A DNA stretch of 64,000 nt from JAJDZL01 sp965202615. GTDB taxonomy: Bacteria > Pseudomonadota > Gammaproteobacteria > Arenicellales > JAJDZL01. The stretch is from NCBI GenBank assembly GCA_965202615.1, contig OZ241837.1:1240001-1304000 (forward strand). Reading direction: 5' to 3'. The notes beneath the pieces were generated by a model. It was not told the origin of the DNA, ran no database searches, and saw only the letters and a list, made by a program, of their open reading frames with translations. Within the stretch, counting starts at the first letter, position 1; every line of letters begins with the position of its first letter. The position numbers and the translations under genes were made by a program. This document shows, in pieces, positions 8,577-17,225 of this stretch.

Positions 8577-10022
8577 TTGACGATGCGTAAACAAAGTCCG
8601 ACCCGTTCGGCGGCAAGAAAGCGATATGCACGGCGAAAGATTGAAGCGCGTCAACAAAGCACCAAGCACTCCCAGGCTCTATCCCTGGAATTGGTCAATT
8701 CACTGGATGCAGGCTTAATTCATGATGCGGTCAAAGCGATCCTGTGGAACTTAGGCGTTGTTGTCGAGCATCTTCCCACGCGACAGAAATTAATCCGGCA
8801 ACATGGCTGCGTAGAGGGTGACGACGATTTCATTCGTCTGCCGCCTGAGCTCATTGAACAGGCTATTGCTACTATTCCCAATACAATTTTGCTTTACGAC
8901 AGTGAAGGAAATGTAAAGGTTGACACCAGTAGTAAAGTGTCCAGTTACTGTCCCGGACACAATTGCGTTCGTATCCTCGATTTTCGAAGTGGTGAACTGC
9001 GACCGTGCCGGCTGGAGGATATTCGCGAAACTGCCAAACTGTGTGAGCAGCTCCCAAACATCGACATGGTTTGTGCGCTTGGATATCCAAGCGAAGTTCC
9101 CCCTGAAGACGAAGTCGTTGAATCCACCAGGGTTATGTATGAAAACTGCAGCAAACCTGCCGCACTGCTGGCGCACGACGATGAGATTCAAGAAAGGATG
9201 ATGAATGTTGTCGCCGACCGGGTCGGAGGCTGGAATCGCCTCGCGGACAAGCCCGTTTCAATCGAGTTGATGGGCCCGGTATCCCCGTTGCGACTACCCG
9301 GTGAACTATGTGCGAGACTGATTAACTGTGCCCGCTGGCGGGTGCCGGTGGTTTGTTACCCGGCGACATTTCCAGGAATGTCATCCCCAATTTCCTTGGC
9401 AGGTGCGATCACACAATCATCCGCTGAAGCGATCTCGGGAATTGTTATTCACCAGTTAACCGAACCAGGTGCGCCAGTATTGAGTGGCTCGGCAGTTCTG
9501 CCCATGGATTTAAGGCAGGCGAACCTGGCCTATGGTTCCCCTGAATACATGCTTACGGGTCTGGCCGCCAGCGATTACTTTCGTCGAATCGGCATCCCCT
9601 CCTGGGTTGGTGCAGGCTGTTCGGATTCACACCAGTTTGACGCTCAGGCAGCGGCCGAAGCTGGCGCTAATCTGGCTATTGCTGCCATGGCAAAAACCCC
9701 ATTTGTCCACAACCTGGGTTTTCTTTCCGGCGGCCGTACCGGCTCACTGGAAATGTTGACCCTGTGTGACGAAATGATCGGCTGGACTTCAAAAATGGCA
9801 AATGGCTTGAAAGTGGATAGTGAAACCCTGGCCGTTGAGGTCATACAACGTGCCGCACCAGGCAATGAGTATTTAACGGATCAGCATACTCAGGATCGGT
9901 TTCTGACAGAAAGCTGGTACCCGAATCTGTGTGAGCGGTCCGATGCCGACGCATGGCTAGAGACGGGCGGTCAAGATATGCAGCAAAGAATTCGGCAGCG
10001 CCTCACTGAGTTGCTTGGATAA
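8577..10022 (+). CDS. MttB-family (COG5598) methyltransferase, non-pyrrolysine, copy A
   Basis: This protein of about 480 residues belongs to the trimethylamine methyltransferase (MttB) superfamily. Characterised non-pyrrolysine members demethylate quaternary amines such as glycine betaine, proline betaine or carnitine onto a corrinoid protein. The frame has no internal TAG, so it is a non-pyrrolysine type. Family-like stretches include VSSYCPGHNCVRILDF (about 120-136) and WVGAGCSDSHQFDAQAAAE. It sits between the transporter binding protein and the permeases, so it probably acts on the imported compound. The start may be TTG 8577 or ATG 8583. No corrinoid protein or activator gene is visible nearby. 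Confidence 0.82.
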   Translation: MTMRKQSPTRSAARKRYARRKIEARQQSTKHSQALSLELVNSLDAGLIHDAVKAILWNLGVVVEHLPTRQKLIRQHGCVEGDDDFIRLPPELIEQAIATIPNTILLYDSEGNVKVDTSSKVSSYCPGHNCVRILDFRSGELRPCRLEDIRETAKLCEQLPNIDMVCALGYPSEVPPEDEVVESTRVMYENCSKPAALLAHDDEIQERMMNVVADRVGGWNRLADKPVSIELMGPVSPLRLPGELCARLINCARWRVPVVCYPATFPGMSSPISLAGAITQSSAEAISGIVIHQLTEPGAPVLSGSAVLPMDLRQANLAYGSPEYMLTGLAASDYFRRIGIPSWVGAGCSDSHQFDAQAAAEAGANLAIAAMAKTPFVHNLGFLSGGRTGSLEMLTLCDEMIGWTSKMANGLKVDSETLAVEVIQRAAPGNEYLTDQHTQDRFLTESWYPNLCERSDADAWLETGGQDMQQRIRQRLTELLG

Positions 10023-10088
10023 TTTCAAATTTCTGTTAACTTAAGGCAAACATCAACCAGCACATCTCACCTCGCCTGACGCCGACTC

Positions 10089-11045
10089 ATGACTAGTATT
10101 CTGACCATCCTGGCGAAACGAATTTTGCTGGGACTGGTTTCTCTGTTCGCGGTATCGCTGATAATTTTTCTTAGCGTATCGATGCTGCCTGGTGATGCGG
10201 CCGAAGTGATTCTTGGTCAGGCTGCGACACCCGACACTGTGGCAGCGTTGCGTACGCAGCTGGGACTTGACTTACCCGCCCATACGCGGTATTTCACCTG
10301 GCTTGCAAAGATTTTTCAGGGCGATTTTGGGGTTTCCATTGGGAACGGTCGGGCAATCAATGAAGTGCTCGGCACCCGATTTTATAACACGATATTCCTG
10401 GCTACATTCGCAGCGTGTATTGCAGTACCGCTTGCCTTGATTCTCGGCATTCTTGCGTCACTTTACCGAAACAGTTTCTACGACCGCGCTGTCAATGTGG
10501 TAACGCTGTCGTCTATCTCGACACCTGAGTTTTTTGTGGCTTACATTCTCCTGCTCCTGATCTCGGTGAAAGCAGGTTGGCTGCCAAGTCTGTCCAACAT
10601 CACGGCAGGTACTACTTTTGTTGAACACCTGGAGAAAACTCTGCTGCCGGCACTGGTCCTTACCCTGGTTTCAATGGCGCACATGATGCGCATGACTCGT
10701 GCAGCAATCATTAACCTTCTATCAAGTGCATATATCGAAATGGCCGCACTTAAAGGGATGAAACGGTTTCGGATTATTACCCATCATGCATTACCCAATG
10801 CCTGGGCGCCAATCGTCAACGTGATCGTGCTGAATTTGGCCTATCTCGTGGTGGGCGTCATCGTGGTGGAAGTGGTATTTGTCTATCCGGGACTCGGACA
10901 GTTTCTGGTTGATGCGGTGCAGCGCCGAGATATGCCTGTGGTACAGGCTTGCTGCCTGATTTTTGCAGCAACCTATGTGTTCTTGAACCTGGTTGCCGAC
11001 ATCCTTTCAATTGTCACCAACCCGCGGTTGTTACACCCCAAGTAG
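10089..11045 (+). CDS. ABC transporter permease, DppB-like, copy A
   Basis: This 318-residue inner-membrane permease has an N-terminal transmembrane segment, the characteristic MLPGDAAEVILGQAAT region, and a C-terminal BPD_transp_1 domain with several helices. The coupling loop EMAALKGMKRFRIITHHALP carries the EAA-type motif that contacts the ATPase. It forms the translocation path together with the next gene product. The ATG lies 66 bp after the MttB gene. It is nearly identical to the copy at 32735. Confidence 0.92.
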   Translation: MTSILTILAKRILLGLVSLFAVSLIIFLSVSMLPGDAAEVILGQAATPDTVAALRTQLGLDLPAHTRYFTWLAKIFQGDFGVSIGNGRAINEVLGTRFYNTIFLATFAACIAVPLALILGILASLYRNSFYDRAVNVVTLSSISTPEFFVAYILLLLISVKAGWLPSLSNITAGTTFVEHLEKTLLPALVLTLVSMAHMMRMTRAAIINLLSSAYIEMAALKGMKRFRIITHHALPNAWAPIVNVIVLNLAYLVVGVIVVEVVFVYPGLGQFLVDAVQRRDMPVVQACCLIFAATYVFLNLVADILSIVTNPRLLHPK

Positions 11046-11052
11046 GTTTCAC

Positions 11053-11925
11053 TTGTATTCAACATCAACAACAAATTTCTACACATCGCGAATGTCTCGA
11101 GTGCTTCGTGCGCTGGGTGAGGCGCCGCTGAGTGCGAAATTCGGATTGCTGGTCATTGCTGTTTATATCTTTGTCGCCCTGTTTGCGCCATGGATCGCAC
11201 CTTTTGGTGAATCCGAAATTGTCGGCAGAAAGTTTCAGGCCTGGACTGATCAAAACCTGCTCGGAACTGATCATCTCGGCCGCGATATGTTGACCCGCAT
11301 CATTTATGGCGCGCGAAATACAGTCGGCATCGCGTTGTTGACGACAATTCTTGCCTTTGTGCTCGGTGGGATTTGCGGCATTCTGGCTGCTGTGCTGGGC
11401 GGCTGGCTTGATCAGCTGATGAGTCGCATCGTCGATGTCTTCATGGCGATTCCAGCACTGATCTTCGCGATGTTGCTGTTGTCGATATTCGGTACATCAA
11501 TCATCAGTCTGATCGCGGTGATGAGCGTGATTGACGCGACCAGAATATTTCGAATTGCGCGAGCGGTGAGTCTGAACGTTGTGGTCATGGATTTCATCGA
11601 GGCGGCGAAACTGCGCGGCGAAAGACTGTCATGGATTACGATTCAGGAAATCCTGCCGAATATTTCGGCACCGCTGGCGGCGGAATTCGGCCTGCGATTC
11701 TGCTTTGTATTTCTGACCATTAGCGCCCTGAGCTTTCTGGGATTGGGAATTCAGCCTCCAATAGCAGACTGGGGGTCAATGGTGCGACAGACAGCAGTGC
11801 TGATCACTTTCGATGATTACACTCCTCTCATTCCCGCGGCGGCTATAGCACTGCTGACAGTCGCGGTTAATTTTGTGATTGACTGGTTCTTGCACAAAAC
11901 GTCCGGACTTAAAGATGACCACTGA
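11053..11925 (+). CDS. ABC transporter permease, DppC-like, copy A
   Basis: This is the second permease of the importer, with the usual TM-periplasmic segment-TM layout: an N-terminal helix (GLLVIAVYIFVALFAPW), the LLGTDHLGRDMLTRI motif typical of DppC/OppC proteins, and the coupling loop DFIEAAKLRGERLSWITI. The start is uncertain. ATG 11092 exists here, but block B lacks that ATG while keeping the preceding residues and a TTG (11053 here, 33702 there), which argues for TTG. It overlaps the ATPase gene by 11 bp. Confidence 0.9.
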   Translation: MYSTSTTNFYTSRMSRVLRALGEAPLSAKFGLLVIAVYIFVALFAPWIAPFGESEIVGRKFQAWTDQNLLGTDHLGRDMLTRIIYGARNTVGIALLTTILAFVLGGICGILAAVLGGWLDQLMSRIVDVFMAIPALIFAMLLLSIFGTSIISLIAVMSVIDATRIFRIARAVSLNVVVMDFIEAAKLRGERLSWITIQEILPNISAPLAAEFGLRFCFVFLTISALSFLGLGIQPPIADWGSMVRQTAVLITFDDYTPLIPAAAIALLTVAVNFVIDWFLHKTSGLKDDH

Positions 11926-13573
11926 TTCGAACGCCAGTTTGCTTGAAATTAAAAATCTTCAGATTGAAGGTTTCAGTGGAGAACGCTGGCACGAAATTGT
12001 AAAGAGTGTTGATCTGGACCTAAAACGCGGGGAAGTGTTGGGTTTGATCGGTGAATCCGGTGCCGGTAAATCCACCATCGGCATTGCCTCTATGGGATAT
12101 TGCAAGGCCGGTTGCAGAATCAAGCCGGGCAGCAGTATTCGGTTCGATGGTCTTGAACTGACCACAGCGACGGAGGAAGAAAAGCGCCGTTTGCGAGGTG
12201 CCCGAATCGCCTACGTAGCGCAAAGTGCCGCCGCCGCCTTCAATCCTGCACACAAACTCATTGACCAGTTCAGTGAGAGTGTGATCCAACACGGAGTAGG
12301 CACTCGCGAACAGGCTTACAGCGATGCCAAGGACCTTTACTCCAAAATAAAGATGCCGGAGCCCGACACAATTGGCTTTCGCTATCCTCACCAAGTGTCC
12401 GGCGGTCAGTTGCAGCGGGCGATGACCGCTATGGCATTGTCGTGCCGGCCGGACTTGATTATTTTCGACGAGCCAACAACGGCACTCGATGTAACCACTC
12501 AGATTGAAGTTTTAGCCACCATTCGGGACATTGTCGATCTTTTCGGTACCGCAGCAATCTACATCTCCCACGACCTGGCAGTCGTGGCTCAGATGGCTGA
12601 CAAAATTATCGTGTTGCGTCACGGCGAACTGGTCGAAGAAGCTGAAACCCGTACAATGCTTGAAACGCCAAAACAAGACTACACCAAATCGCTGTGGGCA
12701 GTGCGAAAATTCAGAAAAACCGCAGTATCCCGCCTCAAGGGCACCGCACCCTTGGTTCAGGTGAAGGACATTACCGCAGCTTATCCAAAGTCCCCGAATC
12801 CAGTGCTGACGGATATAGACTTTGAAATTCATCGGGGTGAAACCGTTGCTATCGTGGGGGAATCAGGCAGCGGGAAGAGCACGGCAGCGCGCGTCATTAC
12901 CGGGTTGCTATCCCCCTTGCGGGGCAGCGTCGTACTCGACAATGAGAAACTTCCGCCTGATTACCATGATCGCTCCGTGGAACAGCTCCAAAATGTTCAA
13001 ATGATTTACCAGATGGCAGATACGGCGATTAATCCACGGCACAAAATTCGCAAAATCGTCGGCCGGCCGCTTAGTTTTTACCTGGGTATGCAAGGCAAGG
13101 AGAAAGAACGCCGGCTCAACGAACTGATGGAAATGATCGAAATGGAGCCCGGGCAGTTTCTGGATCGCTACCCGGATGAGTTGTCGGGTGGACAGAAACA
13201 GAGAATTTGCATTGCCCGTGCTCTGGCAGCCAATCCAGCTTTCATTATTTGCGATGAAATCACCTCTGCGCTTGACCAACTTGTCGCGGAAGGCATTCTT
13301 CGATTGCTCGACCGCCTGCAGCAGGAACTCGGCCTGGCCTACATGTTTATCACCCATGATCTGGCCACTGTTCGAGCCATTGCCGACAGAATTATTGTTA
13401 TGCTGGACGGGCGCATAGTTGAACAGGGAGTTAAGTCGGAAGTACTTGATCCACCCCACCACGAATATACGCAACTCCTGCTATCGTCCGTTCCAGAGAT
13501 GAACCCAGACTGGATGCAACGAATTATGGCTGAGCGCGCCACCCAAAAAGGAATGCAGTCAGCGGGAAACTAA
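11915..13573 (+). CDS. ABC transporter ATP-binding protein, DppD-DppF fusion, copy A
   Basis: This cytoplasmic protein of about 552 residues contains two complete ABC cassettes and energises the importer. Cassette 1 has Walker A GESGAGKST (46-54), signature SGGQLQRAM and Walker B LIIFDEPTTALD. Cassette 2 has Walker A GESGSGKST, signature LSGGQKQR and Walker B FIICDEITSALD. Fused DppD/F-type ATPases occur in several proteobacterial peptide or opine importers. ATG 11915 overlaps the permease by 11 bp, consistent with coupling. The block B homologue is broken by two in-frame stops, so this is the only intact ATPase for either transporter copy. Confidence 0.93.
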   Translation: MTTDSNASLLEIKNLQIEGFSGERWHEIVKSVDLDLKRGEVLGLIGESGAGKSTIGIASMGYCKAGCRIKPGSSIRFDGLELTTATEEEKRRLRGARIAYVAQSAAAAFNPAHKLIDQFSESVIQHGVGTREQAYSDAKDLYSKIKMPEPDTIGFRYPHQVSGGQLQRAMTAMALSCRPDLIIFDEPTTALDVTTQIEVLATIRDIVDLFGTAAIYISHDLAVVAQMADKIIVLRHGELVEEAETRTMLETPKQDYTKSLWAVRKFRKTAVSRLKGTAPLVQVKDITAAYPKSPNPVLTDIDFEIHRGETVAIVGESGSGKSTAARVITGLLSPLRGSVVLDNEKLPPDYHDRSVEQLQNVQMIYQMADTAINPRHKIRKIVGRPLSFYLGMQGKEKERRLNELMEMIEMEPGQFLDRYPDELSGGQKQRICIARALAANPAFIICDEITSALDQLVAEGILRLLDRLQQELGLAYMFITHDLATVRAIADRIIVMLDGRIVEQGVKSEVLDPPHHEYTQLLLSSVPEMNPDWMQRIMAERATQKGMQSAGN

Positions 13574-13602
13574 ACGGTGAAGACGGGTTGACGCTGGTCC
13601 AA

Positions 13603-14208
13603 TCAATGCCAACCGATGGTCTCGTTGCCGAGGTTGATTCCGAGGGCGTTGATAAAGCGAACCCAGTAAGCAAAGCATGCCGTAGCCTGTGCGGCTTCAA
13701 GGATTTCGGTGTCAGAAACCCCGACGGCGCGCAACGATACGATATCGTCAAATTTCATTTGTTCGGGAACACGCGACAGTTTTGCACCGTAAGTCAGCAG
13801 GGCTGCCTGTTTCGGGGTGAACAACGGGTTTCCGGCAATCTCATCGTTTCGGACAGCTTGAACCATTCTCTCCCCCATCTCATCGTCACCCAGCAAATGC
13901 TTGAAGTTTGCGCCATGATGAGCAATTGCGTAGTCGCATTTAGCAATTGTCGCAACCTGTATGGCCAGCAATTCCAAGAACCAGGCGTCTATCTGATTTG
14001 TTTCGTTATACAAAATGTCCCGATAATGCTGATCAGCGGCCAGCATTGGTTTAGGCTGCAAAGAAAACGCACGGTACAGATTGTGAATTTTGTTATAGGT
14101 GGTGCCTAACTGACGATACATCTGCTGCAGGTCCGGGCTGGCGTCCTCGGGCTCGACCGTTTCAATCCAGCAGGGTGGCCGATTGCTTTGCACTGAAATT
14201 TCCTCCAA
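13603..14208 (-). CDS. Carboxymuconolactone decarboxylase/AhpD-like protein, copy A
   Basis: This 201-residue all-helical protein resembles the peroxidase-related AhpD/CMD family. In AhpD-type enzymes a Cys-x-x-Cys plus His motif gives peroxidase activity; here the matching segment is CDYAIAHH (91-98), so the second cysteine is alanine. A thiol-disulfide peroxidase role is therefore doubtful and the function is unknown. It converges on the ABC operon with only about 29 bp between stops. The block B copy has the same replacement (CHYAFVNH), so it is not a chance mutation. Confidence 0.78.
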   Translation of the reverse strand: MEEISVQSNRPPCWIETVEPEDASPDLQQMYRQLGTTYNKIHNLYRAFSLQPKPMLAADQHYRDILYNETNQIDAWFLELLAIQVATIAKCDYAIAHHGANFKHLLGDDEMGERMVQAVRNDEIAGNPLFTPKQAALLTYGAKLSRVPEQMKFDDIVSLRAVGVSDTEILEAAQATACFAYWVRFINALGINLGNETIGWH

Positions 14209-14429
14209 GGCTAGAATTCTTGATGATGCGGCAATATAGAACAGTGTTGGTTATCGGTCAATGCCGACCGTCCCTGTTCCGGACAATTGGCTGTCAAACA
14301 ATTTCAGCCGATAGTTGCGTGTCAGCGGCACCCTACATTCGCGTGACCCGGGTGAATGTCGACAAAAGAACAGGAATCTGACTATCTAATGGTCTCAAAA
14401 TGCTCGTCTCGATCAGCCTACGGGGTGGA

Positions 14430-15536
14430 TTAGATCCCGATATCGAGACGAAATTGCGAATTCAAAATCTGACGTTCTTCTGGTGTAAACAGGGATTTGA
14501 CCTCAGGGCGATCGAGAAACACAAATCGACCATTTTGCCAAAAAATTTCGTCGTCGAACCGGATTGTCGCATCCATCAAATGATAGGCAACATCGCCCGG
14601 ATCAAGCCCTGCCGCATGAATGTGGGTGTATCGGGGAGACCCGTACGCAACCGTACCCCAGTATTCCAGATCGGCAAACGGGTCGCCTTCAAAGAATGTC
14701 CCTGGATTGATCCCGGTATGCCAGGAGTGCAGCGCATATGGGTCGCCATTGGAAAGCCGCGCGGCACGGTGAAGTTGTCGATCAACCCGACGAACTGAGT
14801 CCGCGTCACCCTCCAGTGCTGTGATAGTGGAATGATTGACGCGCGCTGTTACGGGAGACTCAATCATCAGAACACTTTCATCGTAGGCGCGTGTGGAGGT
14901 CGACGTAACAAATCTCGACACCGTTAATTTTCCCGAAAGATTATGGCAATTGATCGGTTCGAAAATCATGACGGGGAAGAGTTCGACAAAAAATTCCTTG
15001 CTCGGCTTTTTGCTTTCACCCGACATGATTTCTCCGGCAAGGTCGGTGCCATCCGGAGTTTCAATCCGGTAGCGTGCCGCCGTACGGATTCGGGTTTCCA
15101 GCAAATCCAGCATCTGCGTCATTTTTCCATGATCCAGGGTTGCGAATGGCGCTTTCAGGTGTGCTTTCGTCAGTGTGTAGCACATCACTTTTCGACCCTG
15201 TCCAGACGATGCCGTAAACCTTGTCTGGTCGCCCAACCTCGAAAAAAAGACAACTGCATCCGACGATGACATGTCCTTCGATACGACCTTCGGAATTTCT
15301 GACGCGTCCGCAACAGGTTCAACATAATGCACCACTGTGATTGCGCCAAGCCGGTCAGCTGCCCACTTCACGGCCATGCACAGTTCACCGTCGAAATAGG
15401 TGTTCTCCCCGGCTTCGCCAATGAGCAGGAGCTTCTGTCCCGGTTTAATTCGGACACAGCGCTTTAGCAAATTATCGATTCCACCTGCCAGGTCAGGATA
15501 CTTACAATCCGTACTGGCTGCAGATTTGGCTTTCAC
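14430..15536 (-). CDS. M29 aminopeptidase/NicX-like metalloenzyme homologue
   Basis: This 368-residue protein resembles the leucyl aminopeptidase (M29)/2,5-dihydroxypyridine dioxygenase (NicX) fold family. N-terminal VRIKPGQKLLLIGEAG is family-like, and the C-terminal half contains conserved His/Glu/Asp residues (E-G-D near HSWHTGINPGTFFEGD, and YTHIHAAGLDPGD) that could bind metal. Whether it is a peptidase or ring-opening dioxygenase cannot be decided. The GTG start overlaps the stop of the upstream mttB-like gene (GTGA), so the two are translationally coupled. A decayed partial copy lies at about 37068-37727. Confidence 0.7.
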   Translation of the reverse strand: MKAKSAASTDCKYPDLAGGIDNLLKRCVRIKPGQKLLLIGEAGENTYFDGELCMAVKWAADRLGAITVVHYVEPVADASEIPKVVSKDMSSSDAVVFFSRLGDQTRFTASSGQGRKVMCYTLTKAHLKAPFATLDHGKMTQMLDLLETRIRTAARYRIETPDGTDLAGEIMSGESKKPSKEFFVELFPVMIFEPINCHNLSGKLTVSRFVTSTSTRAYDESVLMIESPVTARVNHSTITALEGDADSVRRVDRQLHRAARLSNGDPYALHSWHTGINPGTFFEGDPFADLEYWGTVAYGSPRYTHIHAAGLDPGDVAYHLMDATIRFDDEIFWQNGRFVFLDRPEVKSLFTPEERQILNSQFRLDIGI

Positions 15537-17083
15537 TTGAGGGATCCCGGTTTAACGCCGGCAGTCGTGATCTGTTCTTTGCGCATTGACATGTAGGCTT
15601 GGAGTTCCTCTTCCACGGCCGGTTCAATCGCCGGTTTTTCGTAGTCCTGCAGAATCTTCTTCCAGATTCTGTTTGCTCTTTCGAGCGCAGTGTGGCTGCC
15701 GTCATCGCGCCAGGTTTCGAAATTTCGCCAATCTGACAGTATCGGCTGATAGAACGCGTTTTGATATCTTTCAAGCGTATGGGCTGCACCAAAAAAGTGG
15801 CCGCCTGGACCAATTTCCTCAATCGCATCCAAACCTAACGAATCCTCGTCGATTGCCACCGGGTCGAGAAAGGCTGATTGCATCTGCAACAATTCAGCAT
15901 CCAGAATCAGTTTTTCGAAAGAACAGGTCAGTCCCCCTTCGAGCCAGCCGCCTGCGTGCATGACGTTATTGACGTGCGCCTGGATACACGCGTTTATTGA
16001 CATATCGCTCTCATAGGTTGCCTGCAGGTCGACACATGCGGAAGCGGTTGTGTTCGAAGAGCGAAACGGCAACTTGTAACGGCGCGCCAGCTGTCCGGAC
16101 ATAATGACAGACTGTGCATATTCCGGCGTGCCAAAAGCCGGAGAGCCGCTTCGCATGTCTACATTGGACGTGAAATGTCCATAGAACGTCGGGGCGCCCG
16201 ATACGGCTGCCTGGGTCAGTGCGATACAGCCGAGGGCTTCGGCATTTTGCAGGGTGACCGCTCCTGCCACCGTTGCCGGGGCCATCGCACCGGCCAACGT
16301 GAACGGGGTGATGTGTACGGGTTGGCCCGCCAAGGCAAATTCGCGCATGCCGTCCGCCTGGCCCTCATCGAACAGCAACGGTGAATTTGTGTTCACTCCA
16401 CCAACAATTGCCGGTCTCTGCCGTATTCCGTCATCGTCGGTCTGCAATGCAATTTTTGCCATCTCGATGCAGTCGCGCGCCCGCTCCCCGGTATTCATCC
16501 AGTTCGGCTGCCAGCCCTTGTCGGTGAGGGTGATCTGGGCGTACATCATGTCGAGGTGGCGAGTTTCAGGCGGCAAGTCCAGCGGTTCCAAACCGCTGCC
16601 GCCCTCGTGATGAAACACATTGAGCGAACCGGACAGTTTTACAAAATTTTCCATGTCTGCATGGGTGCCCGCCCGCCGGCCGCGATCCAGGTCAGATACG
16701 AATGAGGGACCGCAGACCGTCGCAAAAACGATTGAATTCCCGCCCATTGTGACGGTCTTGGATGGATTCCTTGCATGGATGGTAAACTCTGCCGGCAAAC
16801 CGGTGATCAATTCTTCAACCAGGTCCGGGTCGAATCGAACCTGCATTGTTTCAAGGTCCACATCAGCCCTGGCGTCTTTCAGCAGATTCAAGGCGGTTTT
16901 GCTTTCGACCCGAAGTCCGACATCGCGAAGAATCTTAAGACTGGCTTGATGAATGTGCTCGACTTGGTCAACAGAAAGGATTTCCATTGGCGCATAGGGA
17001 TTGCGCAAGGCTTGAAAAGGCCTTTGCACAAAGGAACGGTCGCGGTTTTCCGAACGGCGCTTTCTGGACTGACGGCGATTCAC
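15533..17083 (-). CDS. MttB-family (COG5598) methyltransferase, second type
   Basis: This 516-residue MttB-superfamily protein is only distantly similar to the MttB in blocks A and B. It has a basic N terminus, family-like stretches such as GGNSIVFATVCGPSFVSDLD and SVIMSGQLARRYKLPFRSS, and a C-terminal HFFGAAHTLERYQ segment common in this family. There is no in-frame TAG, so it is a non-pyrrolysine type, expected to use a quaternary amine or a related methyl donor. It is followed by the coupled M29-like gene and lies just downstream (same strand) of the DMGDH-like gene, suggesting successive demethylation steps. Confidence 0.85.
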   Translation of the reverse strand: MNRRQSRKRRSENRDRSFVQRPFQALRNPYAPMEILSVDQVEHIHQASLKILRDVGLRVESKTALNLLKDARADVDLETMQVRFDPDLVEELITGLPAEFTIHARNPSKTVTMGGNSIVFATVCGPSFVSDLDRGRRAGTHADMENFVKLSGSLNVFHHEGGSGLEPLDLPPETRHLDMMYAQITLTDKGWQPNWMNTGERARDCIEMAKIALQTDDDGIRQRPAIVGGVNTNSPLLFDEGQADGMREFALAGQPVHITPFTLAGAMAPATVAGAVTLQNAEALGCIALTQAAVSGAPTFYGHFTSNVDMRSGSPAFGTPEYAQSVIMSGQLARRYKLPFRSSNTTASACVDLQATYESDMSINACIQAHVNNVMHAGGWLEGGLTCSFEKLILDAELLQMQSAFLDPVAIDEDSLGLDAIEEIGPGGHFFGAAHTLERYQNAFYQPILSDWRNFETWRDDGSHTALERANRIWKKILQDYEKPAIEPAVEEELQAYMSMRKEQITTAGVKPGSLK

Positions 17084-17225
17084 TTACAGAACCCTGACTG
17101 GTGGATTGGAAAGTGACAAGATTTACACTTAAGGCAACTGTACCAGCGCCGAGTGCGGCGCCATGCAACCGGTGGAATGCTTCAAATCTTGAATCGACAT
17201 TTTGATTCACCATCGACAGCCGGTA

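Larger units (their letters stand above)
6910..15093. repeat. Segmental duplication, block A (intact copy)
   Basis: The gene series solute-binding protein, MttB-family protein, two permeases, dual ATPase, CMD-like protein and M29-like protein recurs in the same order and orientation at 30061-37727. Protein similarity is very high throughout, and even the hairpin between the first two genes is retained. In this copy all genes are open. The homology ends inside the M29-like gene at the position matching 37727. Confidence 0.88.
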
